Origin: Piezodorus guildinii
Lineage: Eukaryota > Arthropoda > Insecta > Hemiptera > Pentatomidae
Direction of reading: 5' to 3'
NCBI GenBank assembly: GCA_023052935.1
Contig: CM041297.1
Span: 110,041,563-110,105,562 of the forward strand
DNA length: 64,000 nt
The position numbers were made by a program, and so were the translations under genes. Below, piece after piece: positions 54,746-64,000 of the stretch; positions within the stretch are counted from its first letter, which is position 1, and each line of letters opens with the position of its first letter. The notes under the pieces are model-generated. The model saw only the letters and a list, made by a program, of their open reading frames with translations, was not told where the DNA came from and did not search any database.

Positions 54746-56611
54746 GTACTGAAGTCAAAGCTGTTTTTTGTCTTTATTAAGTACTTTGTGATAAAAATAA
54801 TATAAGCTTTGTTAAATAAAATTTCTTATATTATTAATCAGTGAAAGGGCAAATTTTACAAACTATTTGTTTTATTAATGAAACGTACTTATTACATAAC
54901 TCTTGAAACTCGAATAAAAGGAAACAAAGAAGAAGAGGATCAACCTGAAAAACCAAATATAATAATCATTGCTACACATGCTACTCCAAAAATGCCGAAC
55001 AACTAAGTCTTTCTTTTATTTCATTATCTATTTAATATATGTGTGGGTATATTTTAAATTTATGTTTAGTACTCAACAAGCATTTATTGTGTAGCGTTTT
55101 TTTTTTACTAATATTAGAGAATTTAAAATTATATCAATTTTATATTAAATTCGTGAAATCTTAATGTACTAAACTTTCAAAAATGTAGTTACATAACGGG
55201 GAATTAAAAATTTTAGAATACAAATATTTTGTCGTTTTCATATCGCAACTGGGTTTTGGCACAGGCTTTACTGGGGGAAGCATCAAGTTGGTTAAATGGC
55301 CTAGAAGGCTCTTTTTATCGGATCTAACTGCTAAAGGCTGAGCTACACGGTGAGAAAAGAGGTAAGTAAAAATTCGTGAGAGTTAAAGATGGTGGGAATA
55401 GGGAACGAAAATAATTGGAGAGTGGAAGGCTTACTTTTTAACAATCACCATTAATTTTTTCTTCTATAAATAAGATAAAACAAAAGTATAAATTATATAA
55501 AAAGTAAAGATTGTAATATAAACATCATGAAAACATGTTTTTTGGTTTATTCATTTTAAATATTGAAACTCCTCTTTAAGAAATTAAACATTTTATATAA
55601 AAATTAAAAAAAAAAAATTATAGTTTTATAGAAAATAAGGTCAATGTATACTTAATATTAATATCTTGAAAGTATATGAGAGTGTATGATAATTCACTAT
55701 TGCCGGTATCACACCAAACCTTCACACATTTTCATATTTTACTCTCGCCATGTAGAGAGGCCTCAACCTAGATGTCTTTACTCTTCCTAATCGCAGTAAG
55801 AACATGTAAGTTGCTTTTCCAAAGAGGATTTTAATTTACCACACCGCCATGATAGTGCAGTAAAGTCTTTATTTTATATTCATAACTTCAATGCGATCCA
55901 TTTTCAAACCAGGAATCTTACTAAATTAGTCTTACTACAAAGACAAAAAAATCTCGTATTAATGTATTTAAAAAGGCAATATAATATTCAGATTTTGAAT
56001 GGAGCTTTACTTCTATACGTATATTCTTTATTTATTATTCGTTTTAATTAATATTATTATTTTATTTTTCAACTAAAACCATGATTGATTGTTTCAAAAA
56101 AATATTATTTGTTTTAAATTGATTTTATTATAGTGTATCTGGCACTGATGACCAAGATGTTTTGTGCCAATAAATAAATCAAAACCAACCAACAAAGACA
56201 AAGAAACCATATTAAACAATACAAAACAATTAATAATACCTGTCTCGGAAAGTTAGATAGAATACATTTGTAAAAATTGAGAAAAAAAAGTAGGTAATTT
56301 ACATAATGAACCCAGAAAAATAAAGGCCTGGATAAACGAGGTAGTCAAAAGAGTAGCGAGTCCAAAACAAACAAAACCCAGTTAAGGGGAATGATAAAAG
56401 GTCCAAGGGACGATTACTTTTCCTGTCCGTTCAAAAACTGAGTTCCATCCGGAAGAGTGCTTTCCATGCAAATCCAATCCAAGGGGGAGTACACTAATTC
56501 GGCTAATGGTGCCTCTTTAAAAGATTTTTTTTTTTTCTCTTGAATCGGCTACCTCTCTAAGTGATATACCACACATACAAGACATAGGGCCTTCATATTA
56601 TCACTTTTTTT
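54746..56611. other. AT-rich interval, no recognised gene
   Basis: Mostly AT-rich; mixed patches at 55240-55440 and 56330-56520 are unassigned. Confidence 0.4.
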
Positions 56612-57730
56612 ACTTTCACTTACCTATATATGAAATATATAGTAAGGGAAAGTATTGCGATCGTGAAAATTTTCGAATTTGAGTTTTAGATTCAAATGAC
56701 CAATTCCTGCAAAAAGGTCTGTGTGTATTTGTCCGTGTCTAGCGCAAAAATTTAAAGCCCTATGAAACTGAGATTTCATATTTGAGACAACTCTACGCCC
56801 GAGATGTTACAGAAACTTTTTCATCAAAATCAGCTTACCAGAAGAGTCACTTTATGCCATGCATTTTGTACTCTTTAAATTTAATGGGCTTTAATATCAT
56901 GTAGGTTTAATTCTGATTGAAATATTCTTAAATCCCGATATTTTAAATTTTCTTTCTCTAAAGCATCTTTAATTTTGTAGATTCTATAAAAATCTGATAT
57001 GGTTATTATCTTGTTTGTTTGTTTGTTTATTTATTTAACGTCACTTTATGCTACTATGGCTAATCGGACGATGCTACAGTGGGAGTCCTAAATTTTGCCT
57101 ATCCAGGTTTTATTAGGATAGGGATCTTTAACGAGTACCTGACATCGCACAGGCTCGGGACCACCTTTTAGCGTCCCCTCCGAAGGACGGCGTAACTAAG
57201 GATTTTTTACTCCCATTAAAAAATCCTAGGACCACCAGCGGGATTGAACCCGTGACCTTTGGCATGGGAGGCTGTTACGCTAACCACCCTGCTACAAGTG
57301 TTATTATCTTGTTATCATTGATAAAAAACAGGTAAACATATAAGTTGAACGAATTCAAAACCCAAGTAAAGGAGAAAACTGCAAAAGTATTTTTTCAAAG
57401 CATTTTTTTGTTTTTGAACATAAGAACAGTAACATACCTATATATTATACCGTTGGAAAGCTAAAGATTTTAGAAGAAATATACGCAAGCTCGTAAAAGT
57501 TAATGAAGAGTGATGAAAAACCGATAGAACTAACTGATTGTTTTAGATAATAATATAATAGTTTTATTTTTAAATAAAACACATGTTTCTATATAAATTC
57601 AATTTTATTAATTATTTATTATTTTCATTCATTTTATCTCTCACTGTATTTAGAAATTGTTAAAAGATTTGTTAAAATCGATTAAACATTTTCGATTGAA
57701 TCGATTTGTTGCCCGAACCAGATTTTTTTA
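56612..57730 (+). repeat. Family F4 copy, split by SINE2
   Basis: 5' end ACTTTCACTTACCTATATAT at 56612 and 3' end GTTGCCCGAACCAGATTTTT at about 57709. Conserved blocks run in order; the block with TTATTATCTTG is interrupted at 57013 and resumes at 57300. The inverted GTAAGTGAAAGT motif near the 3' end has been lost. Confidence 0.85.
57014..57299 (-). mobile_element. SINE2, best-preserved copy, 12-bp TSD
   Basis: On the minus strand: head TAGCAGGGTGGTTAGCGTAA (A box), B box GGGTTCAATCCC, body with CCGTCCTTCGGAGGGGACGC and CATCGTCCGATTAGCCATAG, then AAATAAATAAACAAACAAAC as tail. Exact direct repeats GTTATTATCTTG at 57002-57013 and 57300-57311 derive from the F4 target. This copy defines the family, about 286 bases long. 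Confidence 0.95.
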
Positions 57731-58118
57731 TGTATACTCTTGATAAAAATACCGGAAAAAAAAATCGGGTTACTTGATCAACGACTGTATTGTATTCAGA
57801 GCCATCATATTCATAGCCAAGAATACGATTGAGTTTGTGTATTCAAGTAATCACGTACTTCGAGGATTATAATCGTATTCATGATGTCCAACTTTGAGAA
57901 AAAAAAATCTTTCCCATGATTAATAAATGTCACTAATTTGTTTTTTGTTTGGAACAAAATATAAATTATTAAAGTACACCCTATTTAAAAAAAATAAGGC
58001 GAAAAATGAAAAAAAAACTGGAACCCAAAAGATTTCTCTTAAGATAATGAAAATAATATAATATAAGTTTTTAATTATTAAAAAGAAATCAACTTCTAAA
58101 ACAGAATATAATAAGCCT

Positions 58119-58173
<55 letters not shown>

Positions 58174-58980
58174 ATGATATTTTAAACTTATTACAAGCTT
58201 AAGATTTAATTGTCCTCAAGAGCAATTCAAGCTTGCGATTCCTCATTTTATATTATTGTCTTACTCCAAACTGGTAGGTTAGTTTCATATTTAAGTTTGA
58301 TTTACAGCTTGATGTGATATTATCAGCAGCTAATACGATTCATAATTTATTACTTAATACGGTTATATCAATTCAAGATTGTCGGTGAAGTTTGTTGATC
58401 AGTACGTGAAATTCGATGAGTAAGTAAAATCAGGATCTTAGAGAATATTTATAAACGCTTTCGTTATGGACAAAAGTATAGTTGGAATTTCCTAAATGTA
58501 TAAGTCTTGATGTGATTTAGCATATGCTAAAATATACTGCAAAGCCGAAACTGAAGATGGTTTTATGAATATCAGCTGCATAAATTATAATAATCACAAT
58601 GTTAATGAACATTTTTGGCGTTCAGCTTCCCTTATACGGCCACTTCACTCTCACGGATAAAATATTCCCGTTGTCCGTTATAGGAATGCGCACTCTATAC
58701 ACTGCATAAAAATGAAGTATCACAATACTCACGTCGAAACGGAAGATTTCATTTTTGATGGAGGATAATAACGGTAGGGCTTCTAATAGTTTCTTATTTC
58801 ATTGTTGATTCAGTTGCTTTTCCAAGAGACTTTCAATGACGACTTTCGTGCGCATTGTTTGCTAGATGGAAAATTCTATTTGGTCATACCACAATAAAGC
58901 TGGGGATAAAGAACGAGAAAACAATAACAGACGCTCCGGAATAAACCGCAAACCCTTTGGACTTAAGCTTGCGTGACAGA
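57731..58980. other. Interval with poly(A) run, no recognised gene
   Basis: AT-rich. A 52-base A-run lies at 58120-58171 without a recognisable retroposon to its left. A mixed patch at 58600-58800 is unassigned. Confidence 0.4.
58120..58171. repeat. Poly(A) run, 52 bases
   Basis: Uninterrupted A homopolymer. Confidence 0.9.
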
Positions 58981-59140
58981 TTATAAAGATGAAGACGGGG
59001 TTGCGTGACGCTTGGCCCACGTGAGATCCACGTGTCCGACCCACTTCCTACCCAATCCCGATTCGGCCTACTATATACCTTCCCCCTACCGATATTTTTC
59101 TTATCTGTTCCAGCATTGCCTGGTGAGGCAGGTGAGTTCG
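58981..59140 (+). promoter_or_regulatory. Possible promoter and first exon with splice donor
   Basis: A GC-richer segment contains TATATA at 59072-59077 and, about 55 bases later, a consensus 5' splice site GAGGCAGGTGAGT (CAG|GTGAGT at 59129-59137). The distance allows a short non-coding first exon starting near 59100. No downstream acceptor and coding exon could be linked, so this is a weak candidate. Confidence 0.25.
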
Positions 59141-59460
59141 GTTATGACTTTTAGATCAGAGAAAGGTTACAGGAATAACATTGCCTGGCTCAAACATTCC
59201 TGTAAAATAGAATATCCGTTCACATTTATTGAACTATTAGGTTTAACCTTTGCATTACTTTTTGTAAGAGCAACTTTAATAAATATAAGTAATTTACTCT
59301 TTAAACTATTTTAATGTACAATAAAACGTAAATGTTATTATTTAGAGCTATAATCATAATTTCGTTCGGTCAAATTTACAATAGCACACCAGTAGAAGTA
59401 AGTACCAGTAACACCCTTATGTTACAATGCGTTTTAACTTTAACGTTTATTTAAACCAAA
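59141..59460. other. No recognised gene
   Basis: A 100-codon plus frame at 59012-59314 spans this and the preceding segment; its sequence is not recognised and it crosses the putative splice donor. Confidence 0.35.
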
Positions 59461-59521
59461 TGGTGGTCACGAACGATGTCAGGAGCTCGTTAGCGATGCC
59501 CATCCTAAATAAACCTGGAGG
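59461..59521 (+). mobile_element. SINE2 internal fragment
   Basis: GGTGGTCACGAACGATGTCA, GGAGCTCGTTAGCGATGCC and CATCCTAAATAAACCTGGA match the SINE2 middle; both ends are missing and it joins F4 directly at 59522. Confidence 0.65.
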
Positions 59522-59628
59522 AAAAAGGTCATTTGGACTCAGGAGACCCTAAAACGTATATTTCCGTTGAAAACTAAAATTCGAAAATTTTACCGATCGC
59601 AATACTTCCCCTTACTATATATTTCATA
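59522..59628 (-). repeat. Family F4, 5' end fragment
   Basis: GGTCATTTGGACTCAGGAGA, CGTATATTTCCGTTGAAAAC, CGATCGCAATACTTCC and TTACTATATATTTCAT match the F4 5' end on the minus strand. Confidence 0.8.
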
Positions 59629-60489
59629 ACAGTCATAATAACCGAATGGAAGCAGAATATTTTTTGTATCGAGAGCTCTAAGCCTAAGAGGTTATTGATT
59701 GCAGTTAAGAAGGAGCTAATAACGTTCTCATCTTTCTTAATACGCCTAGCAATCACCTGATGGAGTGTTCAGCCTGCGTTTATATTGGAAATATTATAAA
59801 TGTTTTCTTCCTGATCTCCAACATAAGACCTAAAAAGGTTCTCCATCCAAAAAGTAAAATCATTAGCAAAACATGACAGACTGTCATTAAATCCGACTAA
59901 AACCATATGAAAATTATTAAATACTCTAGACCATTTACTGGTCCGTATTTTTACGACTTTATTTCCATTTTGCTGAGCATTTAATCATCTTCCAAATGCA
60001 TGTAACCATTAGCTAATTTGGGGGACTTTAAAGATGCGCAAAAGGTTAAATAAATTCCTAAAAAGTGTAGTTGGAGGTAAGTAGTCGCGCCACTTTTGGA
60101 AACTCTGGAAAAAGGAGATGTCCAAAGCTTCAACAAGAGCCGAAACTTTAAGCAATCGTTCTTCTGGAAGAAAGATTTAAATACTGAATCAGCTCATGCG
60201 ACAATATGGAGGTCGCTGTTGCGCTGTGCTTGTTCAGAGGAAGCAGGTAAAGATGATTACCAATAAAATAAAAATATCTGGTGCAGTCATTACACAAATT
60301 TTACTTAAAGGTCTGCATTTAGCATTTATGGTAATCATATTTAGTTTACATTAAATAATATTGTGATATAAATTATTTTGATAAGTTACTAAGTTCATGA
60401 ATTTTGTAGCTCTTAATTTATTTGATTTAATACATCAGATACAAATTTTTATTGCATTTCTTACTTCACCAAAAAACACTTGACTGTAA
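59629..60489. other. No recognised gene
   Basis: Mixed sequence. AAAATATCTGGTGCAGTCAT at 60275 resembles the F4 3' end (TCTGGTGCGGGCAAC) and may be a remnant. Confidence 0.4.
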
Positions 60490-61110
60490 AATGTAGGTGA
60501 ACCAGTTTCGAATATAAAACGGATTCTAGCAGGAGTTTTACAGTGCTGTGTATTTGGAACATTGCTATTTAATATCTATACTTCGGACTTTCCTAAAACT
60601 GATCGTACATTATTCAGCCGATTTGGTGGGAGGCCCAGCACTCTTAACATCCCCATACATCTAGGTTACTTGACAAGAGCTCAACATTATCCTTGAACAC
60701 CAAGATTACTATCAGGTACTTGTAGAAATACGAGATAAGGCTTTGCCTAAACCTTCAAGGACCAAAGAATTAAGCCCAAAGTTTTACGAATAATCGTGGA
60801 TGCAACGTACTAAGTGACAAGTGACATACGCCACAAAGATTTGGCCTTGCTCAATGTTCCAGATGCTGCTACAGAATATTATAGAAATCACCAAGACAAA
60901 CTGTCTAAAAACATGAACCCGTCGCCCTAAACACTTAAATCCACCAGCAATCCGTACAACCCACCCGAAGGTTTATGTGGCGATGGCATAGAGATTCTCT
61001 GATATAACCGATCGGATGATGATAAATTAGCTAATTGTAAATAGTTTTTTATAGATGAAAAAATTACAAAATTGTTGCAAGTACATTTTAATATGCTTAT
61101 AAATAAAATT
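60490..61110 (+). mobile_element. Jockey-clade LINE, decayed and internally deleted
   Basis: RT palm remnant RILAGVLQCCVFGTLLFNIY, then TSDFPKTD, corresponds to the AGVPQGSVLGPLLFNxYTSD motif. After a deletion the post-RT tail follows in shifted frames: KVLRIIVDATY, SDIRHKDLALLNVPD, YYRNHQDKLS. The 3' UTR ends near ATAAATAAAATTAAA at 61100. Several stops and frameshifts. Confidence 0.7.
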
Positions 61111-62254
61111 AAAATGTCAACACACTGATGAAATATTTATTATTTTATGAAAGTTGTTTTCTCTTGTCTAGTTAAGTGTAACATTCTTAAAAAGTTCATG
61201 AAAGCAAACTATTTTCGTAGTAAAGGGAAACTAAAATGATTAAATTTTATTGGTGAATGAACCAAACGTATTTACATTTAACCACCAGAAGTTCCACCAG
61301 AAAAGCTAGATGTGTAATGTATGAAAACCTCCTCTGCAGTTAAAAATGCTATAAATCGGACAGAGATACAATCACAGTCCAGCAGGTGACAACTTGAAGC
61401 ATAGCTCTCACATATCGGGCAGTATTGTCGCCATAATTCATGTGTCTCGTTCCAAGTGAACAGATAACGTTTTAGAAATGGGTGGGAGTTTTTATCCTCT
61501 TTTGATATTTCTTAGCGTTCTGGAAAATCCATAATTATGATTCTAATCAGATTCTGAGTTTAAGTTAATTAATTTAAATCAATTTTAAGAAGTTTTCATT
61601 ACTAAATAATAGTACGAAAAAAAACGATTCCATCAAACAAGTTATAACAAGAAACTTACAAAAAAACATAAATTTGTAGATCATTTTTTGTAATTTCATT
61701 CTACATTCAAAGAGGAAAAAGAGCTTAGACTAGGAGTTCGCAGAATAAAAATATATATAATTTGCCATTAGCAATCTAAAATAAAATTATACAAACTTCT
61801 GTTTGGAAGATAAAAAAAATACACAGTTAAAAAAAATCTACATTTAGTTAAATAATGGTCCATTCAAAAATCACATAGATTTTTTTAAAATTTTACTTTT
61901 TCATATTATCTCAGTAACATTAGGCGTATATATCAACCACAGCATTGGAGTTCACAATCGCATTCCATTATGAAAATAAGATGTAATTTTTTTTTTTTTA
62001 GAAAGTTAAAAAAAAATGATATCTGAAAAAAATAGTTCAGTGATCAGCATGACCAACACAGACTTCTTCTACCATTTATTTTATTTTAATGTTTTTACCG
62101 TATTTTATATTTTAAGAATGCAATAGTAAGACTTATACCCTACTATGATTATTTTTTTTATGTTTTCGTATTCCACTGTAATAATTATTCACTTATAAAA
62201 TTTATGTGAAGTGGGAATGTTTACTGAGTGAATAAGTGGGAGAAGCTATTTCAG
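61111..62254. other. AT-rich interval, no recognised gene
   Basis: A mixed patch at 61260-61480 reads as a possible LINE-like Cys-rich fragment on the minus strand, but no family motif is firm. Confidence 0.4.
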
Positions 62255-62513
62255 GATGCAGCCGAAAGAACACACAATTAAGATATAAACTTAATAAACT
62301 GGTGCCGATGTTTCGACCTAAATTATAGGCCTTCTTCAGGGCGTTTATAGGAGAGCGTCAGATCAATGAGACAATAATGACATTGTGCACATTATTGCTT
62401 AATTGTTCCGATGCTCTCATTCTAACGCCTGAAGAAGGCCTATAATTTAGGCCAAAACGTCGACACCAGTTCATTAAGTTTATATCTTAATTGTGTGTTC
62501 TTTTGACTGTACC
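62255..62513. repeat. ~250-bp palindrome with paired hammerhead-like hairpins
   Basis: The left arm from AAAGAACACACAATTAAG (62265) is inverted on the right, ending CTTAATTGTGTGTTCTTT (62503). The centre is also roughly self-complementary (GAGAGCGTC versus GATGCTCTC). Each arm contains, pointing towards the outer end, CTGAAGA, then GGCCTATAATTTAGG[TC/CC], then [G/A]AAAC. This is a hammerhead-like layout with a good helix II but a CTGAAGA core in place of CTGATGA. Could be a foldback MITE or an inverted pair of Penelope-type pseudo-LTR ends. Confidence 0.75.
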
Positions 62514-64000
62514 CTATATACAATAATTTATGTAATTGAAGTTAACAAAGAAATAATAATAATTTTTACAACTTTTGTAATAATTAACGTATACGTATCA
62601 CTCATTATTTCCCATGATATTTTTATTCAATAGGATATATGTTTTAAAATTTATATATCTGAATAATCTTTACATCCAGATACATTTATTGTTCTTTTTC
62701 TGAATAAACTCTGTTAAGTTCTGTAAATATTTGAAACCTTTTCGAGATAAACAAGAGCGATTAAAATTCAAAACAAATAAAGCTATCTGACAAAATGTAT
62801 TTTTTATCATGCGGCTTTATTATTTATTGGCTCAGTGCAGGATTGGCACCCCCAATCACTCACAGACTTGAAATAAATATCAGGTAGGAGGCGAACCCAG
62901 TGTCCTATAAAATATGGACTGGAGAGGTCAGGATTTTCTGAATTATTGGTAGGCATTAACTCATGAATAAGGCATTTTCTATTCAAGGTTGGGCGCCATT
63001 ATTTATTTCTGGTTTGGGCCTTCGGTCGACAATAGCCTGTGAAAATAGGACACGTTTCACTAGGGGAGTTCCATTCATAAATTTAATCTGTTTTAAATGA
63101 ATTATTTATGAATAAAGGATTATGGGCCATTGTATGACATTGTATGAGACGAGGATAATTCACCAAGAGCCACCGTTAATGGCGAGAAGCAAGCCTTTGT
63201 CGTAATTTTCAATCAAACTATTCACCCGCGACTTTCTGCCACCCTTTGATATTTGGTGAGAAGTAGAGGCTCATATGAATTTATATTTTTTTATATAATA
63301 GGATTTAAACATTTCAGCTGAGCGTCACAATAAACAACAATGTCTGAATAAATTTCAGATTGAATTTAAATAGGGGCTATAATGTCACAAGATACAGATG
63401 TACTTCTTACTATAACTGAGAAGAATAGAATTCAAAATGAGGAAGAGAGTAGAAACGAAAAGATGCTCCACAATTCAAGAAGTTTTATCACAAAGTTAAA
63501 CTAAAAATAACATTATTTTAATATTAAATTTAATGTTATAATTTGAATTAATAAAATCTATGATTCGTATGTAGTACGTTAACTAGCTCGTTTGCTCCAG
63601 TACTAAATTATTTTGCAATGCACAAAGAATTTTATAGTTCTCGAGTTCATTCCAATTAAATGTTATTCATTTAGACTAAATTATCTGTTTTAGCTAAAAA
63701 GAAAACAATAAAAAAAAATTTCTCTTGATGTAACACAATGTGAATTAATATTGAAGTTCAGATAATTCCTTTGATTTAACGAATCTATGTATCGTTTTTA
63801 TTTTATTTATTTTTTAATTGACGTGATTCAAAAACACCATAAAAATCTATAATTTTTAAAGATATATTATCTCTTACTTCCACAGCATCAATTATTTTAA
63901 AAATAAATTGTCCGTGAGAATGTTTTTTTCCCTTTTATCTTGTATTGATGATTGAGCTGTAGTAAATTAATTAATTAAAGGTGTAGAAAAATATAGCTCA
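62514..64000. other. No recognised gene
   Basis: A mixed-composition unique patch at 62810-63250, then AT-rich DNA. No frame over 60 codons was noted. Confidence 0.4.

Noticed and set aside
55244..55325. Short plus-strand reading WVLAQALLGEASSWLNGLE resembling an LTR-retrotransposon Gag piece
   Set aside because: Only about 25 residues, stop immediately after, no adjacent nucleocapsid, protease or LTR.
61330..61480. Minus-strand Cys-rich reading (YCPICESYASSCHLLDCDC)
   Set aside because: Resembles a LINE zinc-knuckle tail only loosely; no flanking RT or RNase H similarity.

Overview
The window looks like repeat-dominated, AT-rich DNA from an arthropod, most likely an insect nuclear genome. 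The reasons are eukaryotic non-LTR retrotransposons of several clades (Jockey, CR1-like, RNase H-bearing I-like, RTE), a mariner fragment, several tRNA-derived SINE families, long (TA)n, (CA)n and poly(A/T) runs, and no dense operon-like coding. The order cannot be fixed from sequence alone. No host gene could be recognised. The only long intact reading frame is a retrotransposon ORF2 on the minus strand at 8957-11788.

Layout. 0-5 kb: a Jockey 3' end cut by the window edge, a 283-bp LINE stub with a 13-bp target-site duplication (TSD), SINEs, one widespread-type insect repeat, and copies of an abundant ~0.85-kb family that I call family F4. 5.7-7.85 kb: a Jockey reverse-transcriptase gene split by an LTR-like insertion. 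8.2-8.6 kb: a mariner 5' end. 8.7-11.8 kb: a CR1-like LINE with an intact endonuclease-RT ORF. 12-15.7 kb: microsatellites, F4, a decayed hammerhead-like motif, the long copy of a second unclassified family (F5), and a CR1-like stub. 16.1-17.2 kb: an I-like LINE 3' end with a 12-bp TSD. 18.6-20 kb: a tandem SINE1 pair followed by Jockey. 21-23.5 kb: F4 plus a young Jockey copy with a 13-bp TSD. 24-30 kb: F5, SINE1, F4 and a GC-richer patch with a TATA box. 29.9-32.8 kb: an RTE copy with a 14-bp TSD and two Jockey copies, each with a TSD. 33-46.6 kb: degraded SINEs, Jockey copies, F4, F5 and microsatellites. 47-54.7 kb: two related CR1-like 3' ends, one split by a Jockey fragment, plus two SINE3 and several SINE2 copies. 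56.6-64 kb: F4 split by a SINE2 with a perfect 12-bp TSD, a decayed Jockey copy, and a ~250-bp palindrome carrying two inverted hammerhead-like hairpins.

How the parts relate. The LINE copies are short 5'-truncated 3' ends flanked by direct repeats, as expected from target-primed reverse transcription. The SINEs are non-autonomous and presumably use LINE enzymes; SINE2 shares an (AAAC)n-type tail with the I-like LINE. The nesting order gives relative ages: F4 is older than SINE2, one Jockey copy is older than an LTR element, and one CR1-like copy is older than another Jockey copy. F4 and F5 are the items I could not classify and are the best leads. I found no evidence of a new multi-gene system; the novelty, if any, lies in the repeat families and ribozyme-like remnants.
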